Assembly (NCBI RefSeq): GCF_900113005.1
Contig: NZ_FONW01000002.1
Span: 682,001 to 746,000, forward strand
Reading direction: 5' to 3'
Length of the DNA: 64,000 nucleotides
From: Sunxiuqinia elliptica
GTDB lineage: Bacteria; Bacteroidota; Bacteroidia; Bacteroidales; Prolixibacteraceae
Both the position numbers and the translations under genes were made by a program. Positions within the stretch are counted from its first letter, which is position 1. Each line of letters begins with the position of its first letter. The notes under the pieces were generated by a model. The model did not search any database and was not told where the DNA came from. It saw only the letters and a list, made by a program, of their open reading frames with translations. This document shows positions 52,615 to 59,529 of this stretch, one piece after another.

Positions 52615-52667
52615 TTCCAAACAAATCTGGAATAATCAATTTTATTCAAGTTTTGCAGTTACCTTTA
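52615..52667 (+). promoter_or_regulatory. Candidate promoter and operator of the GH130 gene
   Basis: TTCCA, 8 bases, TGGAA (52615-52632) is a perfect inverted repeat. TACCTTTA (52660-52667) resembles the -7 box and sits 23 bases before the start codon. The geometry suggests a dimeric regulator bound just upstream of the -33 position. Confidence 0.45.
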
Positions 52668-52690
52668 TAGAAATCCCAAATCTGTTTCTA

Positions 52691-54166
52691 ATGCAAATTA
52701 CAGTAACGAGAAAAGCCATTAAGTTTCTTCCTGACTCCAGTAGGGTAATCGCACGTTTCCTTTATGTGAATGATCACCGAGCTAAGAACACAATTCGATC
52801 GGTCTTGAGTATGAATGAGAATGAAGTAGTCTCAGCATTAAGTCCTGTCCTTAGGGATTATTCTCTCCGCCATCGAAATATCTCAAGAATTTTTGAATTG
52901 CATTTTAATAAGATTACCCATTTAATTCAATCACTTGGGGAGGAACCTCAATCGCTTAGTATTTCAAGAAAAATTTTGATTGGCTCTTATTTTACGATGG
53001 AATATTCGATTGAATCGGCGGCTTTTTTTAATCCATCAATTGTAGAGCATCCTGATCAATCAGAAACAGGCCTAGGGGAAAAGAGAGTTATATTAAGTTT
53101 CAGGGCAACGGGTGAAGGTCATATCTCATCAATTGTTTTCAGGACTGGCGTGCTCGATAAAACGAATAAGCTATCCATAGAGCCTGTAGGAAAGATGCTG
53201 GAAGAAGCTGAGTATATCCGTCACCATATATACGATAAAGAAGCTTTTGAAGAGCAACTGAATGAAATGAAAGATTTTCATGGGATTATCCCTTCTAATT
53301 TGATTATGAGACAACTCAATGATAAATTCACCTTTGAAGAGTTACAGAAATGCATTGAAGAAGCTCGAAAATCTCTACACCTTTCGGCGGACAAAGAAGT
53401 CTTGTTTAATCAAATCAATTGGCTGGCTTCATCTCATTATGAACTGGATTTTTCACTAGACTCGAATATCTCGGAACGAGTTATTTTTCCTGTATCATCG
53501 AATGAGAAAAATGGTGTTGAAGATGCTCGTTTTGTGAAGTTTATAGACGACGATGGCGCTGTAACTTACTATGCGACTTACACGGCATATGATGGGACAA
53601 GTATTTTGCCAAAAATGCTGGATACCAGGGATTTTTATCATATTAGAGTATTGCCTCTTCATGGAGAGATTGCTCAAAATAAAGGAATGGCTCTTTTTCC
53701 ACGCAAGGTAAATGGGAAGTATACGATGCTTTGTCGCTTAGATGGTTTCAATAACTATATAGCTTTTTCAGATAACATTAATGTCTGGCGGGAAGCTCAA
53801 TTATTGCAGCAACCTAAATTCTCGTGGGAATTAATTCAAATTGGAAATTGCGGGTCACCTATTGAAACTCCAGAAGGATGGCTGGTCATTAGTCACGGAG
53901 TAGGGCCTATGCGAGAATATGCACTTGGGGCTTCGCTATTTGATCTTCAAAACCCAGAGAAAGAGATTGGACGACTGAAAGCTCCTTTGTTGTTACCCAA
54001 TGCCGAAGAACGTGAAGGCTATGTTCCCAATGTGGTTTACTCTTGCGGCTCCATCATTCATAATGATGACCTAATTATTCCTTATGCCATGTCTGATTAT
54101 GCATCAACTTATGCGACTGTTGATTTACGTGAGCTTCTGAATGAATTGAAAAAGTCTAAAGAGTAG
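52691..54166 (+). CDS. GH130-family glycosidase/phosphorylase
   Basis: GH130 enzymes split beta-mannosidic linkages, many by phosphorolysis. The first 200 residues of this 491-residue protein are an unusual, mainly helical N-terminal extension. The five-bladed propeller follows from about 265, with SNEKNGVEDARFVKF, ATYTAYDG, KGMALFPRKVNGKY, NCGSPIETPEGWLVISHGVGP and VYSCGSIIHNDDLIIPYAMSD as recognisable family parts. No signal peptide, so it acts in the cytoplasm. The GT4-type protein at 59530 is its usual neighbour type in this phylum, which suggests a mannose-containing glycan or storage compound made and recycled here. Confidence 0.85.
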   Translation: MQITVTRKAIKFLPDSSRVIARFLYVNDHRAKNTIRSVLSMNENEVVSALSPVLRDYSLRHRNISRIFELHFNKITHLIQSLGEEPQSLSISRKILIGSYFTMEYSIESAAFFNPSIVEHPDQSETGLGEKRVILSFRATGEGHISSIVFRTGVLDKTNKLSIEPVGKMLEEAEYIRHHIYDKEAFEEQLNEMKDFHGIIPSNLIMRQLNDKFTFEELQKCIEEARKSLHLSADKEVLFNQINWLASSHYELDFSLDSNISERVIFPVSSNEKNGVEDARFVKFIDDDGAVTYYATYTAYDGTSILPKMLDTRDFYHIRVLPLHGEIAQNKGMALFPRKVNGKYTMLCRLDGFNNYIAFSDNINVWREAQLLQQPKFSWELIQIGNCGSPIETPEGWLVISHGVGPMREYALGASLFDLQNPEKEIGRLKAPLLLPNAEEREGYVPNVVYSCGSIIHNDDLIIPYAMSDYASTYATVDLRELLNELKKSKE

Positions 54167-54259
54167 CTCATATCTGCTATTGTTATGGAATGAAAATATT
54201 TTAGTTCAAAATGCTCATCTTCAGGATTGTAGAGTGTGTGTGCGTAAATGTAAGAAAGA

Positions 54260-54315
54260 TGTAACTCTTAACTTGAATTGTGTAATGCTTTTGGGGTAAG
54301 CAAAAGATAACTTTA
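54260..54315 (+). promoter_or_regulatory. Shared-operator promoter, copy 1
   Basis: TGTAACTCTTA at 54260, TGTAA at 54281 (21 bp on) and the -7-like TAACTTTA at 54308 (27 bp further) have the same spacing as at 55034 and 57738. The -7 box is 32 bases before the ATG at 54347. Confidence 0.65.
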
Positions 54316-54346
54316 TGTATTGATTATTCATTTAATACACAATTCA

Positions 54347-54808
54347 ATGAAAAAAGTAATTTTTCCCATGATCATGGCAGGCATAATGGTAAGTTTGGTT
54401 TTTATGTCATTTGGACAGGAAGCGAATAAAAAGGCCATAAAAGCCAGAGTTAATTTACAAGACGACCAAACTGACACTACTACCCACAAGATGGAAATGA
54501 TGAAAGTTCATCTTGATTTCATTTCTGAATTCCAGAATTTCAAGAAAAAGGCTGAATTGAAATTTGCGAACAATGAGAAGTGTATTGCAGATTTTAAGGA
54601 GAACCAGACTAAACTCAAAAAGATGGATGATGCTTGTAAGGAAAAGATTTCCAAATTAGAACAAAGGAACAATAAGCTGAAGAATATGCTGACAAATTAC
54701 AAAGATGCTGGAGCTTATGAGTGGAAATCGTTTAAGAACTTATTCAATTATGATATGGAAGAGCTTGAGGTAGCATTGGAAGAGCTTGCTCCTTTCGAAG
54801 AAAAGTAG
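54347..54808 (+). CDS. Secreted coiled-coil protein of unknown function
   Basis: The ATG at 54347 (MKKVIFPMIMAGIMVSLVF) gives a signal peptide with likely cleavage after SFGQ, and 153 residues in all. The mature part is Lys/Glu-rich and helical, with a coiled-coil stretch (about 60-130) containing LKKMDDACKEKISKLEQRN. Two cysteines in the mature part (NEKCIADF and DDACKEK) could form a disulfide. No family is recognised. It has its own promoter, of the type shared with the genes at 55154 and 57898. Confidence 0.7.
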   Translation: MKKVIFPMIMAGIMVSLVFMSFGQEANKKAIKARVNLQDDQTDTTTHKMEMMKVHLDFISEFQNFKKKAELKFANNEKCIADFKENQTKLKKMDDACKEKISKLEQRNNKLKNMLTNYKDAGAYEWKSFKNLFNYDMEELEVALEELAPFEEK

Positions 54809-55033
54809 TTAATAGGTCTGTTATATTTTGTTAGGCTAATTGTTAATATAGAAACTTCGACCTAATGTTTGAATCTAAAAGTCGATGAAACGAGGACAAA
54901 GCTTTTTAATTCATTTTATTACTAGCAGGAGTTTAGATTTCAGGAAAGAGCTGAATTAAGCTGATTCATTAGTTCAAATGGAGCGAGCTATCGTTGTATG
55001 ATGATGTTGTTGACAGTGGAAAAATGTGAATCA
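54809..55033. other. Gap between two small secreted-protein genes
   Basis: No gene, terminator or repeat is clear here. The promoter of the next gene follows at 55034. Confidence 0.4.
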
Positions 55034-55089
55034 TGTAACTCTTATTCAGAACTATGTAACAGATATCAGTTTGTCGTAGATTATCTTTG
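55034..55089 (+). promoter_or_regulatory. Shared-operator promoter, copy 2
   Basis: TGTAACTCTTA at 55034, TGTAAC at 55055 (21 bp on) and the -7 box TATCTTTG at 55082 (27 bp further). The upstream base run AAAATGTGAATCAT is also similar to that of copy 3. Confidence 0.7.
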
Positions 55090-55153
55090 CTTGTATCAAT
55101 TTTGAATTGCAGAATTTTAAATTGAATAAGATTATTAACAACTTAAAAAGAAA

Positions 55154-55564
55154 ATGATACTCATAGGTCTTTTAGTAGTTCTTCTTTTTTTTCCATCTAA
55201 TTTATCTGCTAAAAGGATCAATTTTAATTTTTCAACAATTGTTCCTACGGTAACAGGCTATGTGGAGGTTAAGGGTGGAAGTAACAGGAACCACTACATT
55301 AAAATTAAAATAAGTAATTTGGATAGAATTGAAAAGATGGAATGCTCCGAATTAACCTATGTGCTTTGGATGGAAACAGATCAGGACGAAACTGAGAACT
55401 TGGGGCAACTAGTCAGTACCCCCGTCCTTTTCTCAAGTAAGTTACAGGTTACAGTAGAGACTGTGTCTTCTTATCAACCTGTAAAAGTATTTATAACAAC
55501 TGAGTCTGAGGTCAACGTTCAATATCCAGGACAACAGGTTGTACTAACAACAGATAGATTTTAG
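55154..55564 (+). CDS. Small secreted beta-rich protein of unknown function
   Basis: A signal peptide (about 1-19, cleaved near LSAK) precedes 117 residues of alternating hydrophobic pattern, consistent with a small beta-sandwich. Segments such as TGYVEVKGGSNRNHYIKIKI and QPVKVFITTES suggest an adhesive or matrix-type fold, but no family is recognised. It has an independent promoter of the shared type and is followed by an 81-base gap to the next small membrane protein. Confidence 0.65.
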   Translation: MILIGLLVVLLFFPSNLSAKRINFNFSTIVPTVTGYVEVKGGSNRNHYIKIKISNLDRIEKMECSELTYVLWMETDQDETENLGQLVSTPVLFSSKLQVTVETVSSYQPVKVFITTESEVNVQYPGQQVVLTTDRF

Positions 55565-55644
55565 AATGAAGTGTTGTCATTGTTGATTTGATTAACCGAT
55601 TGACAATCAAATTCATTTTTTGGAGTCAATGAAAAGTAAAAGTC

Positions 55645-55809
55645 ATGAAAAATTCACCTTACATTATTGCAGGATTACTCGTTCTTCTGTGGGCTATTGT
55701 GACCTTAGGATTTCATTCCTTTAGGTATATTGATATTCTTTTACCTATAGCTGGATTCATTGTGCTTCTTCGGATTTTGTTTCACAGTGATGCTTTGAAA
55801 AAACGCTGA
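55645..55809 (+). CDS. 54-residue membrane protein, lmo0937-like
   Basis: The ATG at 55645 opens MKNSPYIIAGLLVLLWAIVT, and a second hydrophobic segment (YIDILLPIAGFIVLLRILF) follows before a basic end (KKR). Two short helices with a tight turn match small lmo0937-type stress membrane proteins. It lies 80 bp after the secreted protein gene on the same strand and may share its transcript. Confidence 0.65.
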   Translation: MKNSPYIIAGLLVLLWAIVTLGFHSFRYIDILLPIAGFIVLLRILFHSDALKKR

Positions 55810-56038
55810 TGGAGAAGCTATTTTGATATTAATCGGTAATAGCTTTATTTGATACTAAGATGAGATCAAAATAATTGAGAGCACATTATCAGAAGATTAG
55901 ACGAGGGGAGCTTTTATAGCCAATGTTGATCTTACTCTTATTGAAATTTGGATTTTACTCTTGTATAAGTTGTCAATGCTGAGTAGAATGCTGAAATACG
56001 CAGGAACCAAAATTAAACAAAAATAAAACGGAGTTCGG

Positions 56039-56515
56039 ATGACAACTAAAGCAAAACAGGTATTGATTGCTCTTGATTATGATCCAAGTGCACAGAAAGT
56101 AGCAGATAAGGGATTTTTGTTTGCCAAAACAATGAAGGCAAGAGTTACCTTACTTCATGTAATTGCTAATCCGTCGCATTATACTTCAATTGGACGAGTT
56201 ACGATCTTGGGATTTTCCGGGCACTTAGATACAAGCAAAAAAGTAGTTGAAGTAGATCTTGAACCGGATGAAATATCTAGCCAATTTCTTGATAAAACAA
56301 AACGATATTTGGGTGATGATAGGATTCAAACCCAAACAAAAGAAGGCGATTTTGCTGAATGCATATTAACTGTAGCAAAAAGTATTCATGCTGATGTTAT
56401 TGTTATGGGGTCTCATAGTCGTAAGTGGTTTGAAAACACGGCAATGGGAAGTGTTACTGAGAGAGTATTGTTATATACAACGATACCAGTGTTGATTATT
56501 CCTACAAAAAAATAA
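56039..56515 (+). CDS. Universal stress protein
   Basis: The 158-residue single UspA domain starts with a VLIALDYDPSAQKVADKGF strand-helix. It carries the ATP-binding motif GSHSRKWFENTAMGS (about 123-137), fitting G-x2-G-x9-G-S/T with serine at the second glycine. It is therefore probably the ATP-binding type. Such proteins help survival in starvation and oxidative stress. The upstream ACGGAG eight bases before the start could be a ribosome site. The release-factor-like gene follows by 64 bp. Confidence 0.92.
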   Translation: MTTKAKQVLIALDYDPSAQKVADKGFLFAKTMKARVTLLHVIANPSHYTSIGRVTILGFSGHLDTSKKVVEVDLEPDEISSQFLDKTKRYLGDDRIQTQTKEGDFAECILTVAKSIHADVIVMGSHSRKWFENTAMGSVTERVLLYTTIPVLIIPTKK

Positions 56516-56579
56516 ATCTTGATTTAGATAGCATAAATAGTAGGTTTTATCTATCGCAAAACGGCTAAATTTTAAGAAA

Positions 56580-56981
56580 ATGGAAATGAAATCATTAAAA
56601 CAATTAGGAGTTTGGATGGATCATTCAAAGGCCAACATCATGGAATATTCAAATGAGGAAGTTATATCAATTTCATTAAAGTTAACTCCTGCCTTTTCGG
56701 AACAGGTCCAAAATTTGAAAATGAATGAGAGTCTAATACACAACAAGGAACAGAATAAGCAAAACGACTTTTACAGTAAGTTAGGAGATATTATAAATGA
56801 TTATAACGAAGTTCTTTTGTTTGGACCAACGAATGCAAAAAGTGAATTATTCAATAGGTTAAAAGATGACTTGCAATTTAAAAAGATAAAATTTGAAATC
56901 AGGGTGACTGATAAATTGACCGAAAATCAACAAAGGGCTTTTGTGAAAGACTTTTTTCGAGAACGAGAAACAAGCAATTGA
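56580..56981 (+). CDS. Release-factor-like (baeRF/eRF1_3-like) small protein
   Basis: The 133 residues include LGVWMDHSKANIMEY near the start and NEVLLFGPTNAKSELFNRL followed by TENQQRAFVKDFF. The FGPxxAKxEL pattern is the recognisable core of the third domain of archaeo-eukaryotic release factors, which bacteria have in baeRF proteins linked to stress and ribosome rescue. It lacks the peptide-release GGQ domain. The call is by eye. It lies beside a universal stress protein, probably on its transcript. Confidence 0.65.
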   Translation: MEMKSLKQLGVWMDHSKANIMEYSNEEVISISLKLTPAFSEQVQNLKMNESLIHNKEQNKQNDFYSKLGDIINDYNEVLLFGPTNAKSELFNRLKDDLQFKKIKFEIRVTDKLTENQQRAFVKDFFRERETSN

Positions 56982-57087
56982 TACTTGAAATGAGTAGTTG
57001 AAACAGGTTCTGAAAATATTAATCTGGTTCTTGTTTTCTTAACGTCATGTTAAAAGTGTGTTGTATACAAATGTATAGATTAAAAAT

Positions 57088-57639
57088 ATGAACTATAAAC
57101 AACTTAATTCATCGATAAGAGATGATCTAAGGCAAAAGGCCGAAAAGCAGGTGAATGAAAAGCATCTACAAATAGTTAAGCCCAATATGAGTTCCGAGGA
57201 GAAGAAGCTGTTACGTGAAGTCCAAATATTACAAATTATTTTAGAGATGCAAAATGAAGAATTACAACAGACCAATGAAGTTGTAGAAAAGGCCTTGAAA
57301 AAATACACAATGTTGTTTGATTTTGCGCCAATTGGCTATTTTATCCTTGATACTGAAGGTTTAATCTGTGATTTAAATTTCACAGGTGCTGAAATGTTAG
57401 GTGAGAAACGTTTCAGCTTTTTAAAGACTGACTTTAAACTGTTTATTTCAAAAGAATCACATACCATCTTTTCTAGGTTCTTTGAGCGAATATTTTGTGA
57501 TGCTGAAAAAGTATCCTGTAAAATAACTCTCGGCTATAACGATCGATTAGCACGTCAGGTCTATCTGGAAGGGCTTGTTATCGAGAATGAACAGGAATGC
57601 TTATTGTCCGTTATTGATATTTCACATTTTAAGAATTGA
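57088..57639 (+). CDS. Orphan PAS-domain protein without kinase
   Basis: The first 70 residues are charged and helical, ending in a coiled coil (LREVQILQIILEMQNEELQQ). A PAS domain follows (about 72-180): YTMLFDFAPIGYFILDTEG, LNFTGAEMLGEKRF, and VIDISHFKN at the very end. It closely resembles residues 20-180 of the histidine kinase at 62067 (YDFAPTSYFILNKEG, LNFSGASML). The kinase part is missing and no remnant is seen downstream. It may be a freestanding sensor that pairs with that kinase or another partner. Confidence 0.82.
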   Translation: MNYKQLNSSIRDDLRQKAEKQVNEKHLQIVKPNMSSEEKKLLREVQILQIILEMQNEELQQTNEVVEKALKKYTMLFDFAPIGYFILDTEGLICDLNFTGAEMLGEKRFSFLKTDFKLFISKESHTIFSRFFERIFCDAEKVSCKITLGYNDRLARQVYLEGLVIENEQECLLSVIDISHFKN

Positions 57640-57737
57640 TATTTAGGAGTAAACTACACCGATTATCTATTATAACTCACAAAGAATAACGGATCATTAA
57701 GAATAACAATATTTTATCATCTAAAATGTGTGAATCA

Positions 57738-57793
57738 TATAATTCTTTTTAAAAGTTCTGTAAGAAAGAGTTAAACGATAGGTGTTAATTTTA
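57738..57793 (+). promoter_or_regulatory. Shared-operator promoter, copy 3
   Basis: TATAATTCTTT at 57738 (diverged first box), TGTAA at 57759 (21 bp on) and TAATTTTA at 57786 (27 bp further) repeat the geometry of the other two copies. The -7 box is 112 bases before the ATG at 57898. Confidence 0.55.
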
Positions 57794-57897
57794 CTTTGAC
57801 TAGTGATGCGAATGGATCTCTGTAAATGACTGATTTTTGTCCTCTATTGAGATATAAATGTAATGGACTATTGCCAATATTAAAATGTCACGATCGC

Positions 57898-58140
57898 ATG
57901 ATAACGAGTACTTTAAATAAACAAGAAGCAATAACTGATTTAAATTCAATGATTTTAAAGATGACCATGGTCATCAGTGAGTACTATCCTGAGTTAGCTG
58001 GATTTTTAGAGGAAATGCCTGACACAATTTCTGATAACGCTGACTTAGAGGTAACGATTGAGCAACTGGAAAGCTATTTTGAATCGTTGAGTTCGCTTTT
58101 GACCAAATATCTCCTGGAGCATCCGATAAGTTCCAGATAA
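57898..58140 (+). CDS. Small helical protein of unknown function
   Basis: The ATG at 57898 (MITSTLNKQEAITDLN) gives 80 residues. The frame is open 24 codons further up (57826), a possible longer form. The protein is acidic and helical, with ILKMTMVISEYYPELAGFLEEMPDTI as its central part. This recalls small Bacteroidota orphan proteins with a YPEL..LEEMP pattern, whose role is unknown. Its promoter resembles those at 54260 and 55034. Confidence 0.6.
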   Translation: MITSTLNKQEAITDLNSMILKMTMVISEYYPELAGFLEEMPDTISDNADLEVTIEQLESYFESLSSLLTKYLLEHPISSR

Positions 58141-58487
58141 TATATATTTTACTGCGTATTTCATGAGTGCAGCAGATATCTTGGACTTTCAAGATTGTTT
58201 TCTGTACTAATCAATATTTTTTTTCTTGGGAAGCTTATATTACTCCTGTAATAGATTTTCTGTTCTGTTAAGCAGAAAAAACGAGCACAAATCAGTTATC
58301 AAGCCCGTATAACCCAAATATGGATCAATAGCTGAAAAAAAATGAAAATCAAGTAAAAAAAATTTCGGATGAAACTTGGTGAACAGATTCAGCTAGAAGA
58401 CTATTCTTCACGTTTAGAGTCTGATTAAACAGTCCTATAGAGGGATAAGAATGGAGCTGCGATATTTAAACCAATTTTTCATATTTA
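58141..58487. other. Gene-free AT-rich gap
   Basis: I see no gene, repeat or terminator that I can support in this stretch upstream of the synthetase-like gene. Confidence 0.4.
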
Positions 58488-59483
58488 ATGATTCAGTTTA
58501 TGGAGGATGTCGAACTCAAAATAAAAGAATTTAAAAAGTATTATTATTCCAATTTAGCTTTTTACAATTCAGCATTAAGATTTTTAATCGAACTTATAGA
58601 TTCACTTCCTAAAGTAGAACATGTTTCGGGACGGATTAAAGACTATTCCGAATGCCTGAGCAAATTTAATCGTAAATATGTATCGAAAATTTCAGAGGAA
58701 AATAGAGATTATCAAATAATCGATTCGTTGTCCGATTTTATTGGAATTCGAGTGGTTTGTCTTTATGTTAGGGATGTAAATCTCATTAGAGAGGAGTTGA
58801 AAAGATATTTTATAGAAGTTGCTATTACCGATAAAACAGACCAGTTAGAGAGCACTGATGATAAATTTGGATACAAAAGTTTGCACCTTGATTTGAAGCT
58901 AAATAGCGAATATTGTAAGAAAGTTGAATTGATTCCTTATGCCAACGTTCGTTTTGAGTTGCAAATTCGTACAATTATTCAAGATGCCTGGAGTGTATTG
59001 GATCATAAAATAAAATACAAGAAGAGTATTCCTCAAAGCCTAAAGAGAAGAATTAATCGCTTGTCAGCTTTGTTTGAGATTGCAGATGATGAGTTTTTGC
59101 GGATAAATGATGAAATACTTTTGGAAGAAAAAAGAATCAATGATCGAATTAAGCAAGGAGGAACGATTGAAAAAGATAAGGCTTTGGATGTTTTTAGGTT
59201 TCTATTCGTGGTTCTGAAATATTTTCCCAACTATAACTTCATTGAGTTTAAGGTTGATGGTTTTGTGCAAGAAATATTGGATATAAAAAAGGGATTTACT
59301 GAAAGTGAATTGAATGATGGATTGAGAAACTATTTACATATAGCGGAAAAAGTTGAACAAAAAGAAAAAAAAGAACTGAATCCATATACTAAAATCCGCT
59401 ATTGCCTGTATCTTTTCGATCGAGATTTATTTTCTTCTATATTATCTACATATCAAAAGAACAGTCTCTTGACAGTTGGATAA
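58488..59483 (+). CDS. RelA/SpoT-domain protein, probable (p)ppGpp synthetase
   Basis: The synthetase fold occupies about residues 40-205, with LSDFIGIRVVCLYVRDV, FGYKSLHLDLKL and FELQIRTIIQDAWSVLDHKI. The Tyr of the YKSLH motif stacks on the guanine, and ELQIRT carries the catalytic Glu region. There is no HD hydrolase, TGS or ACT domain, so it is a small alarmone synthetase type. The remaining 120 residues are an unusual helical C-terminal extension. The start could be M1 or M5. Its neighbours are stress and signalling genes; it converges on the glycosyltransferase gene. Confidence 0.85.
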   Translation: MIQFMEDVELKIKEFKKYYYSNLAFYNSALRFLIELIDSLPKVEHVSGRIKDYSECLSKFNRKYVSKISEENRDYQIIDSLSDFIGIRVVCLYVRDVNLIREELKRYFIEVAITDKTDQLESTDDKFGYKSLHLDLKLNSEYCKKVELIPYANVRFELQIRTIIQDAWSVLDHKIKYKKSIPQSLKRRINRLSALFEIADDEFLRINDEILLEEKRINDRIKQGGTIEKDKALDVFRFLFVVLKYFPNYNFIEFKVDGFVQEILDIKKGFTESELNDGLRNYLHIAEKVEQKEKKELNPYTKIRYCLYLFDRDLFSSILSTYQKNSLLTVG

Positions 59484-59529
59484 TTAGAATTAACTAGGCT
59501 TGGTGAATATGAACTGGGAGTCGGAAAGA

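Noticed and set aside
55932-55962. Two TTACTCTT direct repeats upstream of the universal stress protein gene
   Set aside because: The spacing is 23 bp and there is no -7 box at the expected position, so I did not count it as a fourth copy of the shared operator.
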